From positions 9,873,001-9,937,000 of the forward strand of contig JAVTVX010000027.1 of the NCBI GenBank assembly GCA_033439265.1: a stretch of 64,000 nt of DNA, in the 5' to 3' direction. A program made the position numbers and the translations under genes. The stretch comes from Dillenia suffruticosa (lineage: Eukaryota; Streptophyta; Magnoliopsida; Dilleniales; Dilleniaceae). The notes below the pieces were generated by a model that was given only the letters and a program-made list of their open reading frames with translations, was not told the origin of the DNA and ran no database searches. Shown here one piece after another: positions 1 through 22,811 of this stretch (position 1 is the stretch's first letter; each line of letters starts with the position of its first letter).

Positions 1-316
1 AGGGGGCAGGGCAAATGGAACACACTTTCACCGTTCTTAGCTTTCCACCTATTAAAAAGTCATATTCCAGCTGTCCCAATAAGCTGCTTGCGAAAAGAGA
101 GAGAAACAGACACCAGCGGTCTGACATAATAATAAGAGAGAGAGAGAAAGAGAAGTAGTCGTCACTTTGCCCCGTTCCAAGTCTAAATAAAGCAGCGAGT
201 AGTAGACTCATAAAACTTTCCCCTCTTCCAGACTCCCAATGAGCAAGTGAGAACATATATAGAGATTGAGAGAGATAGAAATGGATTGATCGAGCGAGAG
301 AGAGAGAGAGAGAGAG
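1..316 (+). promoter_or_regulatory. Proximal promoter and 5' leader of the kinase gene (partial)
   Basis: This stretch lies upstream of the kinase start codon and is cut by the window edge. It contains AG-rich runs at about 134-152 and a (GA)n tract at about 291-316 that runs straight into the ATG at 317. Purine-rich 5' leaders of this kind are common in plant genes. I see no single convincing TATA box; weak AT-rich candidates are at about 182-190 and 253-262. The transcription start cannot be placed from sequence alone. Confidence 0.5.
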
Positions 317-11811
<11,495 letters not shown>

Positions 11812-12165
11812 GCTGTTTTTGCTACACATTACATCTACTTGTGGAAAGAAACTAGTTGTGCATTATCTGATGTAGATGTGCAATGTCAATCATCACTGGA
11901 GAAATGATTGATGATTTGTTCTGAGACTAAATTCCAAGTCGTAGCAAAACAAATGGACAGTCACCAATGATTTGTTCTCTGTAAAGATGAAGATCTTTTG
12001 GGTAATATGCTAAAACAACATTCCCAATTTCGTTTCCAGTATGTCTACTTTGTATCTATAGGAACTTGGTTTTCAGCTCCCCTTTTATGGAAACATGCAT
12101 ACCAATAACACCCAACAAATTTGTTCTGCAAATCCCTCTGCTTCACAAAACTACTGTTTTGTCAT
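11812..12165. other. Convergent intergenic spacer between kinase and thioesterase
   Basis: This 354-bp gap separates the kinase stop codon from the stop codon of the minus-strand thioesterase and must hold both 3' UTRs. No canonical AATAAA stands out on either strand in the expected place. The convergent layout means the two transcripts may overlap at their 3' ends; this is inferred from spacing only. Confidence 0.6.
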
Positions 12166-15100
12166 TCAAATTTTACTATTTATAGCCAGGTACTTAGTAT
12201 GCCGGCCCTGAGCAATAATTTTTCCTGTGGCCTTTTTCCTGAACTCAACACTGACAACACCAAGAGTCTTCCCGACACGCAAAGCCTTTGCATCAATTTC
12301 TATTTCCTCCTGAAATTGACAAGATAGCATGTCAAGTGCAAACCAAACATATACACAAACACCTCCCAAAAGTATCTGGATTACTAAGTGAACATACAAA
12401 CAGCATAAACTTATGGGCTATAAATTCCAAGAGTTGTATAAATTATGCAATATGAAGGAATAATTCAAAGAGACTGGCATATCATGGTCATAGCCATGAA
12501 ATGTATTTTGGATATTTAGTGGCTTGCATTACTGGCCACATTGTCTACAAATCTACAAATATTATTGCAGGAGACCATTCTTGTGATCTTAGAGAACCTA
12601 GTCATACTTCTTACTCCAAAGTGTTAAGCTACCAATATACAATGCATCTCCTTCTCCTCACTTGAATAGTAGGCACTCATGCTAGGAATATGTAGGTCAA
12701 TATCTAAATATCACTTTAGAATTATAAGTAGAACAGGAAGGATATCCTCAAGTATCTGGAACAGAGGAAATCCAAATGTACTAGCTATTGGTTTATTCAA
12801 TTTTCAATTGTAAAAACTCTGAATTACATTATGTTCCATTCTTCCTCAACTATTTGAACAGCTCCTAGAACAAAGAGAGAAAAAAAACCAGAAATATGAC
12901 ACAGGAAACAACATAAAAGGAGTACATAGATCAAACTTCAATAGGAGAAAAAATAAACAATGTAGCTAATATAGAGCTGAAAGGAGAGTTACCCACATTA
13001 GGAAAAGCAGCATCCAAGTAAGACATATTGATATCAACAGAAACTCCGGTTGTGGGAACACCATAAGTTAAAATGACTGCAGAACCCAACACATCCACCA
13101 AAGTTGCTATGGCTCCTCCATGTATAAACCCTCCACTATTCTTTATATAAAACAAATCAAATCAAACTAAATATTAATGACCATACTATGGGGCGGGGGA
13201 ATTAACAGTTCCAAAAACTGTAGAAGAAGATGAAGAATTCTACAGCATACATAATGAACTATAGCCTCTTAGTCTTAAAAAGGACCAAGCTTTTTGATTT
13301 CGCTAAGGGGCAGTACATTAAATTTCACCAAGGAAGGAAAAATTTTAAATATGATGCTAGGCTATGACATGACTGCATAGAAATTAGAATAGCAGCTTTT
13401 TCCATGCTCTATGGAAACCATGATTTCAGTGGATCCCTAAAGGGATCATCCGGTGCACAAAGTGCTCCTCGGATTAGTGCCAGGGTAAGGGGAGAGTGGA
13501 TGTATATGTATGCAGCCTTCTCCTTGCATTGTTTTGCAAAGAGACTATTTCCACGCCTCAAACCCGTGACCTCGAAGTTACCAAAGGAGCAACTCCACCG
13601 TTGGATCCATACCAAATGGAAATAACACTCGATCAAAACAATTACTTGATCCATACTAAGGGAATTAAACAGCAAATATAACAGCATTTTGATTTCTGGT
13701 TTTGTGAATTTATTATTTCGACAAAAGGTCCAATAGGATCCAATCCAATTTCTGTGAACTAAAAACAGGTTGTGAGAACATGAGATAACAAAGTCAATGC
13801 TCTTGTTACCCTGTTCAACACCAAAATGTTGTAAAATTGGGCAGACTTTCAAGGTTTCCACTGTGAAGATCTTCAAAGTAATGGTGGACATGATCTAAAG
13901 GCCAGATGACAAACAAACAAGATTTTTGGAACACCCAAAATCCAAACTTTGTAGGTCTAAGTTGGTTGTTCTAAATTTAGTGAATCTTGTATGTTTTTCA
14001 TATGGTCTTTTGATCATATTTTTCCGTAACTTTGCGGGTCTTCAAGACAGAAACCGAAGTCCTACACATTTACAGGCAACATTTGGGTTTCATACAGGCT
14101 AACAAGGACATTGACTTGGCTCTTGTGGGATTTCAACAGCTTGTGTGCAGTTTAAAGTGATTAGACGAGATCCTACAGGAGCTATCACAAAAAAATTGAA
14201 AATTAATGGGGGTGGGGCCCATATCATAAAGCTGCAGATTTGGCTGCCAACTCTTTCTGTAATGTATCATGCAATTGGTCTAACTGGGTGTCCCTTCCAC
14301 TGAGCAAGATTTTCATGAGATCGTGCCCTAGTTGAAGTTTAAAGAGCTTTATTTTCTTGACTAAATTTGATGAATACATTTAAACAAAACACAAGGCAAA
14401 ATAAGAAGGAGAAGGAAAGAAGAAAAAATAAACTCAAAATTTGAGAAATCCAATAATTGCAAATAGAGCAGTTATTTAAATTGTTTTACTTAAAAAAATT
14501 TCTTTTGGACTAGGAACTTCAAAAGAAGGATATGAATTATCAAATCTTTGTTAAAAGTCTATAACTTTCTTTCTCCGGTCTAAACAATCTTAGATGATTG
14601 TTGAAATTTCCCTATCGAACACTTATTTTCATATTGAATACCGTAAAAATATGATTTTTTTTTTTAGATGTGGATGACGCGTTTCCCAATCCCACCTTAA
14701 ACCTGGAGGTGACAATGGAGTCACCAAAGATGATGAGAGTACTTTGGTACTTTTCACATCAAGGCTCTGTTTGTTTAGAGGGGAAGAAATAAGGTAAAGA
14801 AAAGGAAAAGGGCGAGAGAAAGGAGGGGAAAGAAGAACATAAATTTATGTTTTCTTCTTATTGTTTGGTTGCTAAGGAAGGAAGTAAAGGAGGTAGAGAT
14901 AAATGATTGTGGAAGGAAGGAATGACACCGGTCCTTCAATTTCAGGAGGAAAGAAAAAAGGTGGAATGGAAGGAAATGAAGATTTCCCTCCTTTCACTTG
15001 TTCCTTCTACCAAACAATGAAAAATGTTATTTCTTCAAAGTTTTCCTTCCTTCCCATTATCCCTCCATCAAAACAAGAAAATCCTCGGCTCCTCACTTTC

Positions 15101-15994
15101 CTCAATTAATTGAATAGCTATTGTGATCCTTCCTACCCACTCCATGCCATAAGAGTGGTGGAGGCACTAATCAGTCACCATGGACAATCACCAATTTAAA
15201 AGTTAAAATTCAATTTAAGCTCTATGAATGATGTATTGTCACACTTGCAAATTCATTCTTTACCATTTTGCCCAGGTTACTCCATTTGAACATTCCCTTC
15301 TATTTATATATATATATATTTGATAACTGATATTCAACTCGAGGGATCGATTGAAGAAGAAATTTTTATTGGTTCAACCTCCTATTTTCAACTCTGTGAA
15401 TGAATGGGTCTCTTGCTGGAATGATTTGAAAAATCCAAAACCAAAAAAAGTGGTATTTGCTAGTAACAAAGTACTGGAGGCAGACAATCCACAAAGATTT
15501 ATATGATATCTGATTCAAATGTGATATATTACCCGAGATCTACTAATTGTTTGATTCTAGTTAACGAGGGATCCTGAACTAAGAAATTGGCCCTAGAAGC
15601 TAAAAAGGGATATTCTGAGCAATTGTAGTCATCGGGATCATTGATATCCCATTGTGTTCGGATCAAACTCTTGCACAAATAGTCGTGCAAAACAATACTA
15701 CAAACCTTTGCTCCAAATTCACACCACAAACAGAAATAAACAGTACTAATCCAAACAAAAGCAAATAAGAATAATATGAGATAACTGCAGAAAATTTGCT
15801 TAATCCAATCCACCCCCCAGCAGAAGTAATAATTAATAGCTTAGCCCATTTTTTCTTTGTTCTTATATTCTGGCATCTCAAAATATATCCAAGTAAGTCG
15901 CACTGATTCAACTGAAACTCCGGCGATGAAAACCCATAAGCGAAAATGATTAGAATTCATGAGACCCACCGAAACCCTAAAGTCAGAGAGCAAA

Positions 15995-16031
<37 letters not shown>

Positions 16032-16211
16032 CAGCCAATGAGGTGGAGCTGTGAAGGAACACAGAACACGACCCAGTTCAATGAGGTGAACACGAATGCC
16101 GGCCTTCACAAAATTTTCGAAGAAGTTGTGGGGCAAGGAATCCATCTGAATAGCAGCAGAATCACCTTTCTCCAACTCCAAATACTTCTTCTTCACTCCC
16201 TCCAATTCCAT
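12166..16211 (-). CDS. ACOT13: Acyl-CoA thioesterase 13-like protein (HotDog fold), copy 1
   Basis: Predicted to hydrolyse acyl-CoA thioesters to free acid and CoA. Exons on the minus strand: 16211-16032 (60 codons), 13140-12997 (48 codons) and 12309-12166 (48 codons including stop), all phase 0 with GT-AG borders; product 155 aa. The start is the ATG at 16211, giving MELEGVKK, which matches the paralogue at 34085. The HotDog signature [16 protein letters not shown] begins exon 2 (residues 61-76). Its Asn61, the HGG at 67-69 and Asp76 correspond to the oxyanion-hole and catalytic positions of human ACOT13/THEM2 and PaaI enzymes. [19 protein letters not shown] and [14 protein letters not shown] complete the fold. 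I see no obvious organelle targeting peptide or C-terminal SKL, so location is open (family members occur in plastids, mitochondria or peroxisomes). No disabling changes are seen. Confidence 0.93.
13437..13607 (-). mobile_element. Au-type SINE (tRNA-derived)
   Basis: Read on the minus strand, this has the layout of the Au SINE family found across angiosperms. There is a tRNA-like head with CAACGGTGGAGTTG (A-box region, about 13605-13588) and GGTCACGGGTTTGAGGC (B box, about 13570-13554). A central body follows with CGTGGAAATAGTCTC and AGAAGGCTGCATAC, and the end has TTTGTGCACCGGATGATCCC (about 13460-13441). It is degenerate but nearly full length and lies in the same orientation as the host gene, inside intron 1. 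Confidence 0.82.
15997..16028. repeat. (GA)n microsatellite at a splice donor
   Basis: About 16 GA units. On the transcribed minus strand this is a (CT)n tract that begins two bases after the GTA of the 5' splice site of thioesterase copy 1, exon 1. Confidence 0.9.
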
Positions 16212-16290
16212 TTTCCCCCAAATTTCAATTCAGATTCATCCACCCTTCAATTGGGGTTGGGGAAGAAGACGACACCGTTAACATTTAGCG

Positions 16291-16300
16291 TTTTAAATAC
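16291..16300 (-). promoter_or_regulatory. TATA-like element of thioesterase copy 1
   Basis: On the minus strand this reads GTATTTAAAA, about 80 bases upstream of the ATG at 16211, which is a plausible TATA position with a short 5' leader. The transposon nest begins only about 180 bp further upstream, so the native promoter may be short. Confidence 0.4.
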
Positions 16301-16480
16301 TTCTGAGCCGCCGTTTTCACTCAACTATGGTTTGATTCAGCATATGCTTGCTTAGTTCCCACCCTATTGTCGGAAATTGAAATAATTCACCTTAAAAAAA
16401 TAGCCTTTCAAAATGATATACTTTCTTTACTGATACTGGTAAAAATTAAATCCTCCCATGAAATTTCAATGAGAAAATTG

Positions 16481-16588
16481 CTTTGACCATGGGGTTCGCT
16501 CACAATTAAATACTTAATTTAAAAATGCAATAATTGAATAGTCAAATTTTTTAGAATACAATAAATTAGTTTCTCCATTAGTCATATC
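16481..16588 (+). repeat. Left terminal inverted repeat of the 7.8-kb nest
   Basis: Pairs with the reverse complement of 24161-24261, with several small gaps. The match begins at CTTTGA and runs to GTCATATC. Confidence 0.6.
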
Positions 16589-16710
16589 TAACACATTAAC
16601 GGTAAAAAATTGAGTTAGTTTGAAGAGATGATAGAGGTGAAATAATAATTGCTGACTTGGGTTTACACCTGGTCCAAGTTGCTTATGTGGCAGTCACCAC
16701 ATTAAAAAGT

Positions 16711-17158
16711 TGTAATGGAAGTAGTCTGAGCAAGGTGTCAAAGTATTAGATTTATTACGGCTTAAGTCTGAAACAACTTTAGACTTCAAAAGACTACAGT
16801 AACAAGCTCCCGTTATGAAAGAAATGGACTGCTGAGAGAGTGGAGGAAGAGAGTATTCTAGGTAAAGGAGAGAAAGGGAGGTAGAAAGATAGAGAGATCG
16901 AGAAAACAGAGAGCAGAGAGGAGAGAAAAGAATTCAAGTCAATATCCTTATGCCTTAATTGTCTTCCTACATCCTTTTATACACTTGTTTTTCCTTCCAA
17001 CTTATTACAACTAACTAGCCACTCTTAACCACTCTGTAACTAACTAACTACCCTATTGCTAATTGAAACTAACTTCTAACAACCCATAGCTCATTCCATA
17101 GCTCATTCCACGGCTCCTTCCTTCTGCGGTAACCATTAACCTCCTTCGGAGCATTACA
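16711..17158 (-). repeat. 3' LTR of the gypsy element
   Basis: 448 bp, bounded by TGTAAT and ATTACA. Differences from the other LTR are mostly single-base transitions plus a small GATAG-repeat length change, so roughly nine-tenths identical by eye. Confidence 0.92.
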
Positions 17159-17199
17159 ACATTCCTCCCATTCAAACCATCCTTGTCCTCAATGATTAA

Positions 17200-20100
17200 A
17201 TATTAGAAATTGAGCACGAATGAAATCCAAATCTTCCCATGTTGCTTCTTCATAGCTGAGATTGACCCATTTAATCAAGACTTACATGACAGATTGATGA
17301 TTCCTCCAGATGACACGCGTCTTAAGAACAACCTCTGGTTCTACAATGGCTTGCTTATCTGTACCAAGTAATGGCAGTGTAGGCATTGGAGACTGGCCTG
17401 AACCTAGCTTTTTCTTCAGCAAAGGCACATGAAAGATTGGATAGACTTTCGAACCTGGAGGTAATAGCAACTTATAAGCTACTTCACTAATCTTTGCTAT
17501 GACATGAAAAGGGCCATAAAATTTTGAAGACAACTTGAGCTGCCTTTTCAATTCTACTGATTACTGACGGTAAGGTTGCAACTTCAAATAAACCATATCT
17601 CCAATTTGGAATGCACGTTTTGATCTCTTCTGATCAGCATACATTTTCATTTTACTCTGAGCTTTGTACAAATGATCCTACAAGATTTGAAGCATATCCT
17701 ACCTGCTCCTAATAAATTCCTTTGCAGCAGGTGCGACTGTCTCTTCATAAGGATCCATAGGAATGTGCCTAGACTTATACCCATATAAGGCCTCAAATGG
17801 AGTCATGCGTATGCTGCTATGGAAATTGGTGTTGTACCACCACTCCGCCAAACTCAACCAATTTAGCCATTGTGCAAGTCTGTCTGAGGTCATACACCTT
17901 AGGTAACACTCCAAGCACCGGTTTACTCTTTCACTTTGCCCATCTGTTTGCGAGTGATAGGAGCTACTCATCTTCAACTTAGTTCCCATCAGCCTGTACA
18001 GTTCTTGCCAGAAGAGACTAGTAAAGACTTTATCCTTATCTGAGATAATAGAGTCAGGTAAACCATGCAGTCTGAAGACATTGTCTAAAAATAATTGAGC
18101 CACTATAGTAGCAGAAAAGGGATGCTGCAATGCCATGAAGTGACCAAACTTAGTTAGTATGTCAACAACTACCAAAATGGTATTTTTGCCATGAGACTCA
18201 GGCAAGCCTTAATGAAATCCATATTCACTTGTGCCCAAACTTGAGTAGGAATAGGCAGGGGTTGCAACAACCGTGGGTAAGGAGTGTTCTCATGTTTACT
18301 CTTTTGGCAAACATCACACTCTTGCACTACCTTGTTCATAGTTTGTTTCATCAGAGGCCAATAGAAGATTGCTTTAACTCTCTATAGTGTTCCTAATTGA
18401 CCTGAGTGTCCTCCTAAGGCAGATTCATGAAGGTTTTTTACTATTTTTTCTCTGAGATAAGCCCTATCTCCCACTATGATCTTCTTCCTGTACTTCAAAA
18501 GCCCACCATGACCTTGAAAATCAGAATTACAATTAGGTTGAAGGGCTAATTGGGCTAAGAGATTCTGACAATAAGTATCATGCTCATAGCTCTGAAGCAC
18601 CTCCTGGATCCAACTAGGCTGAATGATTGAAACTGCTGCTATGTAATGATCCTTCTGCTCTTCCTCTTGAAATTCCCTTCTTGAGAGAGCATCAGCAGCT
18701 CTATTTTCAGCTCCTTTCTTATATTGAATTTTATAATCTAATCCAACTAATTTGGCCAGCCATTTGTACTGTAGAGAGGAAGTCAGTTTCTACTTCAATA
18801 AGTACTTGAGATTTTGATGATCAGTCTTGATGATAGAACGATATCCTTGCAGGTAGTGTCTCCATTTGGTGACTGCCATTACCACGGCCAATAGCTCCTT
18901 TTCATAGATTGACAGTCCTTTGTTTCTTGGTCCCAACGCCTTGCTTAAATAAGCTATGGGTTGACCTTCCTGCATCAACACAGCTCCTAGACCATTCGAT
19001 TAGGCATCAGTCTCCACAACAAAAGGTTTACTAAAATCAGGTAACCTCATTACTGAGGATGTAATCATTGCTGTCTTAAGCTGAATAAAAGCCTTTTCAG
19101 CATCCTCACTCCACTGAAAATTATCCTTCCTTAAAAGATCATTCAAAGGTCTTGTGATGGTGCCAAAATCCTTGACAAACCTCCTGTAGTACTCAGCTAA
19201 CCCCAGAAATCCTCTTAAGGATTTGACAGAATTTGTAGTTGGCCATGAAGAGATTGAATCTACTTTTTGCTGGTCCATTTTAACACTCTCTGCAGTAACC
19301 ACATGTTTTAAGTATTCAACTTGACTTTGGGCAAAGGTGTATTTAGAAAGCTTAGCAAAAAGCTGGTGCTTCCGAAGTAGACTGAGGACAGTTCTGAGAT
19401 CCTGAGCATGAGCACCAATGTTTGAACTGTAAATGAGGATATCATCAAAGAAAACCAAGACAAATTTCCTCAAGTACGGTTGGAATATGTAATTCATTAA
19501 GGCTTGGAAGGTAGTAGGGGTATTGGTGAGTCCAAAAGGCATGACTAAGAACTCAAAATGGCCATGATGTGTCTGAAAAGCTGTCTTCTCAACATCAAAA
19601 GGTTTAACTCTAATTTGGTGATAGCCAGCCCTCAAATCTATTTTGAAGAAAACTTTAGATCCATGGAGTTCATCCAACAATTCATCAATGTTGGGTATAG
19701 GATACCTGTCCTTGATGGTTAATTAATTCAATAGCCTGTAATCTACACAGAATCTCTAAGTATCATCCTTCTTTCTGACCAGCAGGACTGGGGAAGCAAA
19801 CGGACTGATGCTATGCCTGACTATGCCTTTGTTGAGTATTTCCTGTACTTGGTTTTCAATTTCAGACTTCTGTGAATGTGGATATCTATTGGGCTTTAGC
19901 TTGAAGGGTTGTGAGTTTGGTTTAAGAGGAATTGAGTGATCATTGCTTCTTTCAGGTAGAAGAGTGTTAGGTGCTGCAAAGACTTATTCAAATTCAATCA
20001 ATATTGCAGATATAGATTCAGGAACTAGGCAGTCTGGTTGTCCATTTGTAATAGCTAAGGTTAAGCAACTCTGTAGTTGTTGTCTTTTGAATGGCTTAGT

Positions 20101-20637
20101 GTCCTTGCCTCTTACCGGTTTAAGCGAAGGATGATCTACCCTGCCTTCTAAAATCACTTCATTCCTTTCATTGAAAAGCTTAACTTGCAGTTTCTTAAAA
20201 TCAAATGTAATGGGACTATAATGATACACCCAATCTATACCAAGTATCACATCCCATTTACCTAATGGAATAACTCTTAAATCAAATGTAAAAGTATACT
20301 CTTGGATAACCCACTTCAGGTTACTGACCTTGGTAGAGTTGATGACCTTGCTCCCATCTGTGATTTCAGCTTGTATTGTATCTGTAGGCTCAGTCTTCAA
20401 TTTCAGTTGGTAAGCTATTCTCTTATGCAAGTAACTGTTTGAACTCCCTGTGTCCACCAATATAGTGATGCTCATTTCATGTAAGATCCCTTGCAAAGCT
20501 ATAGTTTTTCTTTGAAGGGAATTAGATAGAGCACAAAATGACACTTGAACTCCTTCTTCTGAGTTATTTTGCAGAAGGTAATCTTCTTCTGTTGCAGGTT
20601 CAACGACTTCATCTTCTTCTTGATCTTCTGCTATCAA
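17200..20637 (-). pseudogene. gypsy pol: protease, RT, RNase H, integrase, chromodomain (broken)
   Basis: Domains in minus-strand order. Aspartic protease at about 20637-19984 with LVDTGSS. Reverse transcriptase at about 19990-19000 with the catalytic FFDDILIYS box (19680 segment) and stops just upstream of it. RNase H at about 18981-18790 with YEKELLAVVMA and TDHQNLKYLL. Integrase zinc-binding region with HESALGGHSG and CDVCQKSKH (18600-18170). Integrase core at 18205-17699 including SDKDKVF and YHSQTDGQSERVN. Then VYPIFHVPLLKK and a chromodomain ending in EEATWEDLDFIRAQF (about 17360-17205), with one in-frame stop after QSVM. Stops separate the segments, so no intact polyprotein exists. Confidence 0.9.
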
Positions 20638-21758
20638 AATAATATTGAGATGTTTAATTTACACCTATGGCTTGGAATAAACTTCTCACCGCATTTAAAA
20701 CACAAGTTGTTTTGCCTCCTGTGTTGCACTTCTTGTGGTGACAACTTCGGCTGGAGGTTTCCTTGAATCTGTCCTTCTTGTCCATTTCTAATTGAGTTAA
20801 CTTTTGGTAGGGATGGAGAGTTGAATGTTCCATGACTTTTATTACCAACTTGAGTTTCTCCTGTCATGATTGATCTGTAGGCCCCTGTCCTCTGCTTCTT
20901 TGCTAACTCCAACGATTGATCTTATAGACTAGCTATTTCAAAAGCTTGAATAAGAGTTTAAGGCTTCATCATCCTTATCATAGGATTAATATCTTCCCTT
21001 AAGCCACTGATAAAACTAGAAATGAAGTAAGTCAACTTAGAATTGTTCTGCAACATGACAGTCCATAGTTCTTCAAACCTCTCCAAGTAGTTAGTCAAAT
21101 TTCCATTTTGTTGCAGCTTATTGAACTCTTCAATTTCATCTTGATATCCCTTTGTTTCAAACCTGAAATATAGTTGTTTTGAAAATTCCTCCCAAATGAG
21201 TCCTTGTTTTACTAGCTTAAAGCCTTGAAACCAGACTTCAGCCTTCCCTTCAAGATACATCTCAACAATATCCATCCATACAGGCACACGAATCTGATAT
21301 ACATGAAAAAACTTTTGACATTTTCTTAACCACATTCTAGGATTCTCCCCTGCAAATAATGGAAGTTCAATCCTAGGGGGATTAGGAACAAAATTGCGGT
21401 TCATTTGATCTTTTTTTAGTGTTTGAGACCCATAATCCATTCTTATTCTGCCTTCTGTTGGTGTAGGCAGTATGAGAGATTTAGAATTTTAGTCAGTTTC
21501 GGCTTCTCTTATCTTATCTTGATTTTCTTTCTTATAGAGAGAACAGATTCTAGCATCCATACTGGTCATTATAGTTTCAAATCTTTGGTTTTGTTCATCT
21601 AGTTGTTGGAACATACCTTATAATTTCTCTTCGATACTATCGAGCTTTCTTTCAGTAGTCAGTTTGTGTTCTTGAAACTCATTTGTGAGTTCCTGCGCTT
21701 TATTTTCCTTCTTCCTGATTTGTTCCTCCATAGTCTTGTATCGAGTGCTGTCTGCCAT
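20634..21758 (-). pseudogene. gypsy gag with zinc knuckle (broken)
   Basis: The reading begins at an ATG at 21758 (MADSTRYKTMEEQ), continues through a coiled-coil-like N-terminus and reaches the capsid-like block with GENPRMWLRKCQKFF and LTNYLERFEELW (21440-20958). It ends with a variant zinc knuckle CFKCGEKFIPSHRC near 20700. In-frame stops near 21618, 21490 and 20955 break it. It is the structural-protein gene of the gypsy element. Confidence 0.85.
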
Positions 21759-21785
21759 GGAAACTTTATTGGCCAAGGAACTACT

Positions 21786-21797
21786 GCTCTGATACCA
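21786..21797 (-). other. Primer binding site (initiator tRNA-Met)
   Basis: The minus strand reads TGGTATCAGAGC, complementary to the 3' end of plant initiator tRNA-Met, two bases inside the 5' LTR of the gypsy element. Confidence 0.93.
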
Positions 21798-21799
21798 CT

Positions 21800-22251
21800 T
21801 GTAATGGAAGTAGTCTGAGCAAGGTGTCAAAGTATCAGATTTATTACAGCTCAAGTCTGAAGCAACTTTAGACTTCAAAAGACTACAGTAACAAGCTCCA
21901 GCTATGGAAGAAATGGACTACTGAGAGAGTGGAGGAAGAGAGTATTCTAGGTAAAAAAGAGAAAGAGGGGTAGAAAGATAGAGAGATAGGTAGATAGAGA
22001 GATCAAGAAAGTAGAGAGCAGAGAAGAGAGAAAAGAATTCAAGTCTGTATCCTTATGTCTTAATTGTCTTCCTACATCCTTTTATATACTTGCTTTTCCT
22101 TTCAATTTACTCCAACTAACTAACCACTCTTAACCACTCTGTAACTAACTAATTATCCTATTGCTAATTGAAACTAACTTCTAACAACCCATAGCTCATT
22201 CCACAGCTCCTTCCTTCTGCGGTAACTATTAACCTCCCTGAGAGTATTACA
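21800..22251 (-). repeat. 5' LTR of the gypsy element
   Basis: 452 bp, TGTAAT...ATTACA, direct repeat of 16711-17158. Confidence 0.92.
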
Positions 22252-22417
22252 CAAGTTTGACACTCACATCAGTCAATTGCTAACATAGTATTGTCACATT
22301 AATGAATTGTTGATATGGCAATGTCACGTTAGTAATTCACTTCAACTTTGAGCCACATCAACTTAAGTGGGTCCTCATATTGTCGAGAGAAAGAGAGAGA
22401 GACAGAGTCAAAGAGAG

Positions 22418-22802
22418 GAGCTTTGAACCAAATTAACCTTAAAAAAAAAAATTTTAAAACAACACCCTTTAAAAAATATTTCCAAATCTAACACACTCAT
22501 GTCGTGACTTCAAGTCACGACATTACTGTTCATTGAACAGTGCCATGTCGCGACTTCAAGTCACGACATGACACTGTTCATCACGCTCTCATGTCGTGAC
22601 TTCAAGTCACGACATGGCACTATACATGTCGTGACTTGAAGTCACGACATGGCACTGTTCATTGAACAGTATTTTACTGTTCAATGAACAGTAATATCGT
22701 GACTTGAAGTCACGACATGAGTGTGTTAGATTTGGAAATATTTTTTAAAGGGTATTGTTTTAAAATTTTTTTTTTCTTTTAGGTTAATTTGGTACAAAGC
22801 TC
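22418..22802. mobile_element. 385-bp Mutator-like MITE, long hairpin with nested palindromes
   Basis: Ends are GAGCTTTG...CAAAGCTC. A perfect 9-bp duplication CAAAGAGAG flanks it (22409-22417 and 22803-22811), the length characteristic of the Mutator superfamily. The two halves are inverted copies almost throughout. Inside are five copies of a 25-27-bp palindrome with core GTCGTGACTT (near 22499, 22544, 22590, 22625, 22694). There are also three copies of a 17-bp palindrome ACTGTTCATTGAACAGT or its complement (22525, 22654, 22676). No coding capacity. Confidence 0.9.
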
Positions 22803-22811
22803 CAAAGAGAG

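Larger units (their letters stand above)
13141..16031 (-). other. Intron 1 of thioesterase copy 1
   Basis: This 2.9-kb intron contains an Au-type SINE (13437-13607). A strongly purine-rich then pyrimidine-rich stretch lies at about 14760-15080, flanked by TGTTTG-like and CAAACA-like words, and may be a relic of a small inverted-repeat element. A (GA)n microsatellite abuts the donor site. The reading frames at 13409-13891 and 15529-15813 have no homology I recognise. Confidence 0.6.
16711..22251 (-). mobile_element. Ty3/gypsy LTR retrotransposon, chromovirus type, degenerate
   Basis: 5541-bp element in minus orientation with near-identical LTRs at 16711-17158 and 21800-22251, both TGTAAT...ATTACA. 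The primer site TGGTATCAGAGC (iMet tRNA) lies 2 nt inside the 5' LTR, and a polypurine GGGAGGAAT sits next to the 3' LTR at about 17161-17169. Flanks are AAAGT (16706-16710) and CAAGT (22252-22256), an imperfect 5-bp target duplication. Gene order is gag, zinc knuckle, protease, RT, RNase H, integrase, chromodomain. Stops interrupt gag, the RT start, the integrase and the chromodomain, so it is not autonomous. Confidence 0.93.

Noticed and set aside
13409..13891. 160-codon minus-strand frame in thioesterase intron 1
   Set aside because: Its right part is the Au SINE read through; the rest has no homology I recognise.
22499..22719. Regularly spaced palindromic repeats resembling a CRISPR array
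   Set aside because: The spacers are themselves palindromic and the whole block is one inverted repeat with transposon ends and target duplication in plant DNA; no cas genes.
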